Source: Prinia subflava (Eukaryota; Chordata; Aves; Passeriformes; Cisticolidae). Taken from it: a stretch of 64,000 nt of DNA. Each line of letters begins with the position of its first letter. Positions within the stretch are counted from its first letter, which is position 1. The notes beneath the pieces are model-generated. The model had not been told where the DNA came from. It saw only the letters and a list, made by a program, of their open reading frames with translations, and searched no databases. Positions 34,013 through 44,484 of this stretch are shown piece by piece. The stretch covers positions 1,426,001 through 1,490,000 of the forward strand of contig NW_026960612.1 of NCBI RefSeq assembly GCF_021018805.1. Direction: 5' to 3'. The position numbers and the translations under genes were made by a program.

Positions 34013-37000
34013 GTATTGTTTTTCAGCTCTTTTTCTACCTGGTAAATTTCTGATGGTGTCTAGAAGTGACCACAGTGCTCTTGTCTACAGAAATATGTCT
34101 GTTGAAGGTACTTATCATTCTTTCTACATCTCTGTGGTCAGAAGCTAATGGTCACAGAAGTGACAAATGATTCTCAATAAAACCGAATAAGTGTCTGCTT
34201 ATGCCCTGGAGCCAGAAGGGTCCAAGTTCCTGAAACAAAGATTCAGTTTCAAGGAGTCTTCATTGAAGGAGTTTGGGACTGAGAATAGGTGTTTACAAGT
34301 GTTGTGCTGCAATCCAATTGGGAATGGGAATCATAGTGCAAGGCATATCTTCATCCTACGTATTTTCTGCTATTGAAGATGTGTAAGCAATTGATTCTCA
34401 GCTGTTATACAAATGCTTCAATAAAAAAATAGTGGTTCTCCAATGCTGTCTCTGAAGGAGATTCAAGGAGAGAGCTGAGATATTGCTGGGGTATTAACTT
34501 GAATGTGTTAAGCAATGATAATATTTACTAGGTAGGAAAAGTACTGTGCTGGTGCTAAATGATTAGCAGACAGTTTTACTTTACATAAAATGAGTCCCGC
34601 AGTTTGTACTTGCTCAGCTTACACATAAAATTGTATTTTCCCGCTGTCAGATGCCAAATGACACTCCTGCTCTCACTCCTAAGAAGTCTGGCTGACGAAG
34701 ATATGCACCCAGTGAGTGCACTTAAAAAAAAAATGAAGCAACTTTCCTCTCCTGATGAATTGCATGCCAAATTTCTCATCCAACTGTATCTTGGGAACCC
34801 AAGGAAGGGGAAGTAGTGGATGCAGTTCACTAGATGATCATGAGTGTGACCTCTCACTGCAAAAACAGGAAGGGAGGGCATAAAACTGCATGTCAGAGAA
34901 ACTTGGCAACATTGGCCTGTGCCCTTCCTGCTGAGTCATGTCCCACTGCAAATGCCATTTCGTACTGGCACAGGATTTAGGATTGCTGAGCTTTGTCCAT
35001 GGACATAGGATTCATCCTTAGCCTGAGGGGATGTTTGAGCTGTCTGCAAACTGCACATACCCAGAAAGCAGAGCCCAACAATCCCTACATTAACGTATGT
35101 CTGTGCTTATGAGGTTCATAACACAGAGTTCCCCTCAATGAGGCAAATCCAATGAGTGCTGAGTGGGTTTCAACATCCTCCTTAGACCCCGGTGTATTCA
35201 CTTTCCACTGCTCCAAAATGCAGCTAACACAGAAACACTTCTGTTTTCTTTCCCCCTATTTTTTTTTTTTTCTATTTTTATTATTCTTCTCCCCAAGTGT
35301 TTCTATCATTATGCTGATAGATCATCAATGACATACAGTTTTTGGCCTAAGCTTAATAAGTTGGATCCTGAGGATTTGTCTTGTTTCTTGAATATCTGTG
35401 ACTCAGATGTTTTTGGGGGAAATCTACCGATAATTAGGTAAAGTATTATAGATTATGGGTGCTGTTACGTCAATGCAATGCTATTATGGAGCATACTAAT
35501 AAAAGCATAATTTTCCCCTGTTGAATGCTTGCAGATGCAGTCAGGTGGGTTACTGGAAAGACTGTGAATTAAGTACCTAAGTGGTCAAATTGAAACTGAA
35601 ACCCTCAAAAGTTGATTGGTCATTGGTTTTGTTAGTTGTTTGCAAAGATTGGGGTTGATTGAAGTAACCAAAGTGCCAATGTTTTCTAATGGAAGAACTG
35701 AAGTGGGCCAAGTGCCTTTCATAAGTATCTCCAGAGGATTTTTTTCAATCACAAATCAAACATAACTAAAAGTTAGAAATGCTGCATACCCATAAGATCC
35801 AACCACAGTGGAGTTAACAATGAATTGATTTTATGCCAAACTGTGTTATGTCCCAAACCAGCAGCAGAATTTAAACCCACTGCTACACTGGGAAACAATG
35901 CAGTTGCCCGAATAGGATTCTTCCTCCCTCCATGGCTGCAGCATAGTGCATGTTTTGAAAGACAGGGACTCTCTTTTGCCAAAGAAATTGTCATTTTTCT
36001 TTGCAAGTTTAAATGCCAGAAAAATCAGTTAAGAAAGAAAAGCAAACAGGTCATGCAGTGGCAGCAGAATGGCCTTTCATACATACTGGAAAGCACCTGG
36101 CACAAATCAGAGCAGCAGAAATGAACTGGTGGCAGCTTTTAGGGTAGCCCTCATCCCCTGTCCCAGCCCCTCTCCTCCCTGTTCTGTGGGATAGTGTCTT
36201 GTGAAACAACTGACTTTTTCACCCAGTGTGTTGAAATCCAAACACCGCTGCATGTTCGACAGTTATATTGCTGCTAATCTTACAGATTTAAAAGTGAAAA
36301 AGTGAACACAGAGGATAATTGGTCAATTTGTAGCCAGGAGGTGGTACTTGTTTGAGATACACACAGATTGTGCTTTTCTCTATCAGTGCAAAAATCCCAA
36401 CAAATGATCTGAAGGAACAGCCAGCACTGAGGTGATGATGCATGTGTGTGTGGTGTGCCTGATAGGGTTTTTTACATGCTCTCGCAATCACAGACCTTAA
36501 TGAGTTCCAGGGGGACAGTGGCTCATCAATCACAATATACTTTTCCAGTAATATTCATCTCTGCCCCATCACAGAACCACAAGGCATGAAATAATTAGAA
36601 AGCCCAGAGTAACTGCTCTGTTTTACAAGAGCAAAATCCTTGTGTGGATCATTTACATAAACTTGTCACTTCCCATTATGGTTCTAATGCAAGCTGGGTA
36701 ATAATCATGGGACCAGGAGAGGGGAAGTCAAGGTATGATGGCCCTCCATGTTTGAAGCACAAGGGACGCATGTGCCCAGCTTTCCATCCCCCACTGAATT
36801 AATGTAAAGTATCTTTTATTTTCCATTAAATAAGAACTATTCATGCTGCTATGGTAGCAGACCATGTGCAGCCTTCTCTTCTTAAGAGAGAAAAAAGGCT
36901 TTTGCGCCAAGCCATTGTTAGGGGAAAATTCACTTTGAGGAGCATTTCAAAGCTGATCCGATTGGGGAAGGAATAATGTTAAATATTTGGTATGAAATAT

Positions 37001-38927
37001 TTATAAGATGCACACATGAATGTCTGACAAAGTATCCTGGAAAATACACATTCTCATCTTTGACAATTTTAGCTCTTTCCCTCTGAATGAGAGGGTGGAG
37101 AGAAGGTGTGTGCAGAGGTAGAATTGTGTGTGTGTGTATAAATGCATCTAAACACTGCACACATACACACTCGGGGGCACACTTGCATACAAACGCCTGA
37201 ATGAGTTGATGGGATTTAAGGCAATCTGCATCTGAATACTGCTCTCCAAAGATGGTGGCAATAAGGGCTTGCTGAAGTCTGTTTCAATCATTGTAAAGGA
37301 GGAAGCTCTGCACTAATGCCTGTCACGAGGGGCATCTGTAGAGTGATGGAGGTGATGGCTTCTGCTGTTGCTGCTGCTGTTTTCCAGCAACCATTTTGTT
37401 GGTGTTCTTCACAACTGTAGTCAGGCACATTTTCGTCACATGAAAACAAGACTCTGCTTTTTGCACAGATTGACTTTCCCCACCTGCATCCCTGCATGGA
37501 TGTTTCATTTCACTTTTATTTTAAAAAAGATGTGCAAAGAGCAGATTTACATATAGGCAACCAGAATTGTTGGGGTTTTTTTTTACATTTTCATCTCTTT
37601 CAGATAAAACAAGGTAAAAATTTTTTTTGTTTTTTTTTTTCTAAGGGTCTGGAAAGGTTTCAGAAAAATGGGTTATCACCTAATTCTCAGTCCTTATGAC
37701 AAGGGATAAAGAGAGAATGTAATGGCTCACTCCTTATGGCAGTCACAGTGAAATGCACAGGGGTGGCATATATTAAGTAACCAGGATAAAGGAAACCATG
37801 TGATCTGCTCTCTTTGTAATGGGATCTAATACCTCTCTTTTAGAAACCTTTTTTCCTTTTCCTTTTTTTTTTTTTTTTTGCCTTGTCTCTTCTTTGCCTA
37901 CCCCACTTGTATCAGCTATAGGATGTTATTCTCTGATGTAAATGTCTACTTGGTTTAGGCTGTAAACAGGTCAGAGCAAGACCTTTGTGTCTGTAAATAT
38001 CCTTTTGACACATCAGTGCTAAACACATATTAATAGCAATGGTCTTGATGAACAAAAAGGCCATATATTTCTCTTCCTACAGGCTTGGGGATTTATTCTC
38101 TCTTTAAAATTTGCTAGATCAAATGCTCTGGGCAGGCTCCATGCATTGTACAACATGTTTTTATGTGAGGAGGCAGCTCAATAGCAAGGCAGCATCGTTT
38201 GCCCTCATCTGCCAGCTTTTGTCCTTGCGTGGAAGCGTGGGGCCTGGTGAGATAGGATATGAACTGTGTCCAGACTCTGTTCCTTATCTCTGAGATCACC
38301 AAGAGGGAGGGCATTGTTGATGGATTTAAATCAGCTTTTTCTCCCCTTGTACACAACAGAAGTCTAAATCCCTTTTCGGGCCAGATTGCTCCATTTCAGT
38401 GCATGGGCTAGGCAGACTGGAAACATGTTTGTCAATCAGATTTTCTCCCAACCTAATCAGTAGACACTGGGGTGGTGGGATTTTGGTGCTCAGTATATCA
38501 CCCTTTAATCTATGGAGTTGGCCTTTAAAAGCTGCTGATGCTGTTGCTGCTATGTGTGAGCTGCTGCTGTCTTTCATTTCTGAAGACAGATATAAAAATA
38601 ATGTTAGCCACAAGCACAAGCAGAGGGTTTAGCAGGAATTTGCATCTAAAATGTGATACTTAACACTGACCAACTTGATTTGGTCCAGCAGAGCAGAACA
38701 ACTTATTCTGTTATAATAAAGTGTGTTGTTTATGGGGATGATGGCAGTGGGATTTAATGCATCTGTATTTTAGTTCTGCTGAGGAATGGGCCTAAATGGG
38801 CAATAACCATAGGCCACAGGAACACATGGTTGGAAAAAGGTGGCTTGGAAGATTTGTCTTTGATTTTCAAAGGTCTCTCTGATAAACCCACAAGCTCAGC
38901 AGTCTTTGCACTTCTGAGCTCCATGTC
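34013..38927. other. No supported gene; simple repeats only
   Basis: No exon, LTR or LINE end is visible. A short TG repeat lies near 37120-37140 and T-runs near 35260-35275 and 37863-37879. GCT/CTG-rich patches occur near 37360 and 38525-38570. Some stretches (36.9-37.05 and 38.1-38.6 kb) look non-repetitive and could be conserved noncoding sequence, which I cannot test. Confidence 0.4.
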
Positions 38928-39048
38928 ATACTGTCATGAACGAATTACAAACTGCCCGTTGTTGCTGCTGTAGTCCTGGGAGGAGGCTGGGCTATCCTTG
39001 TCTTAGCCCCATAGCAGACAGCCGAGACAGCCTACCATCCTCCCAGAG

Positions 39049-39475
39049 TATCGAGATTTCTCTCAATACCTCTGAGGGTCCAGCCAGCGGAGTAATGGCT
39101 TAATAAAATAGTGAGACGGCTTCCCAGGATATGCTTTGTAAAATAAAGGTTTTAATATCAGCAAAAATAATAAACATTACAAAATGAAAAGAGATAAGCT
39201 GAGCACAGTGTACCAAGCACAGTTACACTGGCTAAGGCACTCCCAAAAAGCCTCGTGCACCCCTTGAACTGGCTCTTTAATACTCAATGGTCTAGGTGGG
39301 CTTATTTGGCTCTTTGCCCAATGAGATGGACACTAGGCTTTGAGGTGCACTTCCAAAGCCCTATCACTGTGTCTGTGCTGGTACTGAGCCAATTGCAACG
39401 AGCAGGCTATAGAAAATTCTAGTTTAACTTCCTTATATAGAAACACCTGCTCGGGTACAGAAATGCATGACTACA
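39049..39475 (-). repeat. ERV-B 3' LTR
   Basis: Minus-strand start TGTAGTCATGCATTTC. It ends with CTCGATA, not CA. CTATATAAGG (around 39432-39441) is a good TATA box on the minus strand; no minus-strand AATAAA is seen, and an ATTAAA around 39270-39280 may serve. The internal edge has only a weak purine run (CAGGGTGAGA) as polypurine tract. Confidence 0.82.
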
Positions 39476-41423
39476 TCTCACCCTGTAAAATCATATTAAA
39501 AAAAGAAAAAAAAAGAGAGAAATAGTTACTTTGAAAAAATTCTCACTTTTGTGGATAACTGTGATTGTGTCAATAACTTATTGTTATTTAATAATTTTGT
39601 TTATAGTTAAGCTGTAGTTTTATGGATTACAAAATTTTAAATTTGGTACTTTCTTTTTTGTTAGCCAATATTTCAATTATTAGTATTTTAAAATTAATAT
39701 TTAGTCTCAAATTACATATGAATCTTATTTTACTTTTTTGTTTGGGGAGATTTTTTCAAGTGAACTATATTTCCTTTTTCTTCTGCATAAGGATTTGATA
39801 ATAACTTTTAACATAAACAACAAACAATTTTGACATGACAATAATAACTTCAAAAATTTCAACAGTGCAACTTTTATAAAACTTAAGTCTCTGCTTCAAA
39901 CGTATTTCAGTGTCTATAGTGCTGGGCTGTGTCAAAATGCAGAAGTCTTTTTGAAGACACGGTCTGTGGTCACTCCGTGTCCTTTTGCATGCTCTTCTTC
40001 AGGTGTGTTCTGCTCTCCTTTCCTCTTTTGTAGTTGTGACTCAACTTCTTTTGCAGGAACTTTCTTAGAGTCTGTACCTGTGGAGACAAACAAAACCTCT
40101 CTCCCTGCCATAAAGGACAGGCTCTAAAATTTGTCTTGTTTTCAGAATTTTTATGAATATGAGAGATTAAAAAACATATATATAACTTTGTTCAACCTTT
40201 CTATAATAGAAAGCACTACACACTCTCCCGTTTTTATCTTTTGAAGAGCATTCTTAGCTATTTGTGTGCTTTTTTTTTTAAACAATAGATTGGCTTTTGA
40301 ATGAATTAGTTATAATATGTGGTAAATTTGGTATGTTGAAAAACTTCTGTAATTTTAAGAACTGTACATTTAGGAATGAGAAATGTTTACAAGAGATGTT
40401 TTAATTGTCTTTTTTAGTCCTTTTCTCCTTTATGTGTTGAGGTAGAACATACTTTAAAAAGTGTGTGGTTATAAAAGTGAATTTGTTTGAATTGTTTAAA
40501 TGGTTGATATTGCACGATACTTGTTTTTAATTTTGAGGGTTAATTTTTGCTGCTGTTGATGGCATAGTTAGTGTTTGGTAGTTTGGGCATGGCTGCACAA
40601 TTGTCTTAATTTGACTTTGAGATACATGAGACACTTTTTACAAGAGTTGATGTATTTTGATGACAGATGTATGGTTAAAAGTTTGCTGTTACATTGCTAT
40701 TTGCTATAAAACTTAGGAGTTTAGTGTTTGCTTTAACATGTGACACAATACAGTTGCTGTTGAGAAAAAAGGAAAAATATTAGTATTTTAATGTAAATTT
40801 TACAATTGATTAGAACTTTTTCTTGAGAGGTCTTTACATTTTCTATTAAACTTGTAACATAAAAATTTGTAAATATAAAATATGAACTTTGAAAAACATG
40901 TAGACAGTTGTTCTTTTTTGGTTTTGAGATATGGTTTTTAGACTCTTAAAATCTGATTTTTATTTTTTGGTGTTAGGATTTTACTACATGGTTATGAGAT
41001 TTTAGATTTTCTTGACGTATTTATAAAACGAATTGTTTTTAGAGGTGTATGAATTTTGAAAGGTTTTCAATTTAATTATAGAGATGAATTTAATAATTAG
41101 AGATTTTTTGTAATATTTGTATGGGCAATTTATAAAAACTTTTGAATTTTGAATTAACTATTTCAATTAAAGATATGAGCAAGCAAAATATTTTTGCAGA
41201 GTCTTTTCCTGTAAAGGAAAAATTATTTAGGAATTAGCTTTTATAATTAGTTTGAAATATAAATTTTTGGGCAAGTTACTACAATCTTCTTGCTTAATTG
41301 ACAAAACAGAAAAGAAAAACCTTTTGTTTTGGAATTACTTGGTGGTCTTTTTGAGATCTTAATGAAAAAATTAACTTATAAAGTTCTGGGTTTCTTGTTA
41401 AAACTGCAAAATAAAAGAATAGG
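39476..41423 (-). other. ERV-B AT-rich interior without pol or env
   Basis: About 1.95 kb, very rich in A and T, with long T/A runs and no open frame worth naming except a possible 47-codon exon at 39932-40077. It has no RT, RNase H, integrase or Env motifs. It could be a captured or expanded noncoding filler, intron-like DNA, or a degraded pol/env. The LTR pair is too similar for slow decay in place, so the lack of genes probably predates insertion. Confidence 0.6.
39932..40077 (-). other. Possible 3' exon in ERV-B (47 codons)
   Basis: On the minus strand a strong acceptor (TTTTGTTTGTCTCCACAG) ends at 40078. From phase +2 an open frame runs 47 codons to TGA at 39932-39934. It is rich in Lys, Glu and Gln (for example KKVPAKEVE and QKRKGEQ). 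Another frame from the same acceptor is open for about 37 codons. If used, it would be spliced from the leader donor at 42771 or from gag. It may equally be chance in A-rich DNA; I do not recognise the product. Confidence 0.3.
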
Positions 41424-42763
41424 TCAGGGTTTTAAGGTATTTTGAGCCTGCTGCTTTGGTGGATTCTTGTGGTGGTTTTCATGACAGACTTCTTTTGGAC
41501 GAAGTCTACTTTGTATCTTGGCTGCTGGAATTGAACTGTTAGCTGTCTTTGTTCTGTTTTCTTTGGAAGGTTTTAGACGACGATAAACTTTCACTGCTTC
41601 AGTCTTGCTCTGTCCTTGCTTTTGTTTTGTTTTGCTCTTCTGTCGCCGGAGCCGGGCTGGCCCCGGGGTGCTGGTTTCTTTCCTTATCTTGTGTCAGGGG
41701 TCTATGCTGGCTGATGAATCCTCCGAATCATCAGAGAAATTGCAGGACGTGTGGGAAACCTTCTGATTTTCCATCGGAGTTTGTTTACATTTCTCCGGCA
41801 TGGGCGCTGCCATCTTGGGGGGGGGGGGGAGTTCCGGGATGTCACATCCGGTTCTTACGCTCTTCACAGCCAGGGAGTGTCTGTCCCGGCTGTGGGTGGC
41901 AACCCGGGGCGGTGCCTGAGGCTTGGGACTGCCCATGGAGGGGGAACTTCCCGTGCTGGAGTGGGAGGAGTTGAGTGACACATCGGACTGGGCGTGCCGC
42001 AGGGTCGGGCTGTACCGAGCCTGCCCACGTGGAGCTGCAGCCTCTGCCTCAGAAATATGGAGAGTTCCACGTTTTTCTTTGTTCTGTGAGCCCGCGTTTT
42101 CAGGGCTTTGTTCAAAACTCGCGCGCTCAAAATTAACGGACCGGGATCGCCCGTATCTCGTACCAGGTGACTGAGGGGGTGGGGAGGGCGGTTGGAATGG
42201 AACCTTAGCCCGCTTGGCCAGAGCTGGCACAGGTCCTACTCCAGGGGACTGAAGAGGGCGCGGGGGGGGGGGGGGCTCTGAGCCCTCCCGTGCCTGCTTC
42301 TCGGGAGTAAATCAAACTGTTTTTTTCTGGGACTTGGGGGATCAGAACTTGGATTTTTATCTTCATGTCTAAGGTGAGCAGGAGCCTTTTTGCATTTTAT
42401 TTTCTGGGCTCCTTTTTTATGGTTGCTTTTAGAAGCTTTTTCCCAGGTTTCTCTCTCTGCAGTTTCAGGTGTTTTTTCACTGCTGAGCCTTTCACCTTCT
42501 TCTGTTACAAAGTCTAACACAGTTTTAAAGATGGGTCTTAATTTTAAGGCAGATTTTTTCTTTGAATTATACAACTTCAATCCTATTTTGTCCCAAAATT
42601 CTACTGTTATTGTTTCAGCTGTATTAGTGTCCGGAAAATTTTTATAGACCCATTTCACAAGTTTTTAAAGTTCTTTCCTCTCAAACTTATAGTCTTGAAT
42701 AGTCAGTTTATAATTAAAATAACAAAAGGTGTCTCACTGTTCTACGGATAGCCGGGTCCCCAT
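41424..42763 (-). pseudogene. gag: ERV-B gag remnant: matrix and proline/serine-rich region
   Basis: A start codon at 42761-42763 opens MG-type matrix sequence just after a splice donor. It is stopped at 42734-42736 (TGA) and again near 42665 (TAA). The frame then stays open from about 42658, with a matrix-like WVYKNFPDT block, to 42236. The frame breaks at a C14 run on this strand (G14 on plus, 42262-42275) and continues in another frame, 42230-41694, as a Pro/Ser/Arg-rich segment containing many basic residues. After a TGA at 41694-41696 the same frame is open for 89 more codons, 25 of them Lys or Arg, ending at 41424-41426. Capsid, nucleocapsid and the rest are absent. Matrix would direct assembly at the membrane; nothing here can make an intact Gag. 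Confidence 0.68.
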
Positions 42764-42765
42764 TT

Positions 42766-42773
42766 CACTCACC
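42766..42773 (-). promoter_or_regulatory. ERV-B leader splice donor
   Basis: The minus strand reads CTGGTGAGTG just before the gag start codon at 42763, close to the donor consensus. It is the natural partner for the acceptor at 40078. Confidence 0.55.
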
Positions 42774-43123
42774 AGAATGGCTCTTGTGATCACCCGGCAG
42801 CTCTTGGTTTGTCTCTGACTCTCTGAGGTCACTCAGTGATTAGCTGTTCTGTCTCCAGCTCTGCTAGACTGCAGCTTCTCTCTTCTGAAGAGTAATCCAC
42901 CTCGTACCAGAATTGGTGTCCGGCAAAGACCCCTTCTCACCGGTATAGGGGTTCAGTCAAAAGGCTCCCTCTCAGCCTTTTTGACCCAAAAATGTGGTTT
43001 TATTTTCACGACTAAAAAAACCACCACGAGCTCGCTTTTAAAAAAACGAAAACCAAGAGCAAAACAGCCTAGCTGAACGTGAGGGCTCTTTCAGCAAACT
43101 CCAACTAGGTATCTTAATATAAG

Positions 43124-43141
43124 GTCCCTGTTCGGGCGCCA
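43124..43141 (-). promoter_or_regulatory. ERV-B primer-binding site, tRNA-Lys3 type
   Basis: The minus strand reads TGGCGCCCGAACAGGGAC, two bases after the LTR edge. This is a perfect 18-nt match to the complement of the tRNA-Lys3 3' end used by several retroviruses. It fixes the minus-strand orientation and the 5' LTR at 43144-43570. Confidence 0.92.
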
Positions 43142-43143
43142 TT

Positions 43144-43570
43144 TCTCGAGATTTCTCTCAATACCTCCGAGGGTCCAGCCAGCGGAGTAATGGCTTAATA
43201 AAATAGTGAGACGGCTTCCCAGGATATGCTTTGTAAAATAAAGGTTTTAATATCAGCAAAAATAATAAACATTACAAAATGAAAAGAGATAAGCTGAGCA
43301 CAGTGTACCAAGCACAGTTACACTGGCTAAGGCACTCCCAAAAAGCCTCGTGCACCCCTTGAACTGGCTCTTTAATACTCAATGGTCTAGGTGGGCTTAT
43401 TTGGCTCTTTGCCCAATGAGATGGACACTAGGCTTTGAGGTGCACTTCCAAAGCCCTATCACTGTGTCTGTGCTGGTACTGAGCCAATTGCAACGAGCAG
43501 GCTATAGAAAATTCTAGTTTAACTTCCTTATATAGAAACACCTGCTCGGGTACAGAAATGCACGACTACA
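43144..43570 (-). repeat. ERV-B 5' LTR
   Basis: Same length as the 3' LTR (427 bp) and different at three positions: the second base of the U5 end (CTCGAGA here, CTCGATA there), one C/T at a CpG near that end, and one C/T at a CpG near the U3 start (GCACGA versus GCATGA). The TATA box and other motifs match. Confidence 0.85.
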
Positions 43571-44484
43571 CCAGAGGAAAATGCAGAGCACCCATTAGCA
43601 TATAAAAAGAGCTTAGAATGCAACCCCCCCTCCTCCCAATTTGTGCCGTCACCCAACCTTTTAGAAAAATGGGGGTTTTTCCTTTTTGCAGAGAACCCCA
43701 TAGCTGGGGTGAAGCTGCTGTCCCTCGAAAGCGTCTGATCCCCTCCCAGCTAGAGGTAACCCCCACACCCCAGCAAGTTTGAGGATGGAGGGAAGCTGCC
43801 CTGAAGGAAAGTCGCCAGGCAACATTCTCCTACTTCATTAAAATGTGAAAAGAAGCAGCCTATACCTAGATAGCCTTGTCATTGTTCTCTTTCACTACCT
43901 CCTGCAGCAGGAATACCTCTGCTGCGACCAGGACAAATGCATATGCATTTGTATATGCAAATATAACTGCCCCTGTGAATCCTGGGAGGGTTTTTTTTTA
44001 GAGAAACTGCACCCCAAGACAAGAAGCTAGATGCATCAGAAGAGAATTAGATAGTGCCCTGGCCGAGCAAGAAGTGGATGCACCCTCTGGCCTAGTTTGA
44101 AGGTTCACCATAACCTATGAGGAGTCTGAATGGAATGGGAACCGGCCAGCTGAAGTGACTGAGTCAGACAACAGGAAACTCTCAAGGTTTTTCCCTGAAA
44201 GTAAAGAGCTGACTCTGCACTCCAGTGGCAGACTGCTCACCGCTCTGGCTTCTGATAGTTGACCAGGGAGAACTCCTAGCTGTTCCTATGGGAACAAGGA
44301 CTCGGCATCTACTGTTTGCAGTGGAATGATGAACTGAGACAGCACCTGCTCCTTCGGATGGCTGCAGCAGCGTAGAAAACTCTGATCGGACTCTACAGTC
44401 CTGCTGATGACTTTAATAATGAGCTGATCACTTTAATAAAGAGATGAATATTAATAAAAGCATATGCCCTGTTCTTTTCAATAC

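Larger units (their letters stand above)
39049..43570 (-). mobile_element. ERV-B: young, gutted minus-strand provirus
   Basis: Two 427-bp LTRs (39049-39475 and 43144-43570) flank 3.67 kb. The 6-bp duplication ccagag is perfect (39043-39048, 43571-43576). In transcription order (right to left) come 5' LTR, primer-binding site, leader with splice donor, a damaged gag (matrix and a proline/serine-rich part), and then about 2 kb of AT-rich DNA without pol or env. The LTRs differ at 3 of 427 positions, so insertion is recent. The Lys3-type primer site and 6-bp duplication suggest a beta-like class II family. The gutted interior implies it depended on another virus for enzymes. Confidence 0.88.
38932..44480 (+). 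mobile_element. Solo LTR L3 (L family), split by ERV-B
   Basis: The ends TGTCATGAAC and CTGTTCTTTTCA are flanked by a 4-bp duplication, atac (38928-38931, 44481-44484). Without ERV-B and one copy of ccagag it is about 1,021 bp and follows L1 through the break: the CTGGGCTATCC block lies left of ERV-B, and the AGAGGAAAA...CAGAGCACCC block right of it. The octamer ATGCAAAT is at 43955-43962, and ATTAATAAAAGCATA near the end. Confidence 0.87.

Noticed and set aside
41549..41974. Plus-strand 141-codon frame
   Set aside because: It is the shadow of the GC-rich ERV-B gag on the minus strand.
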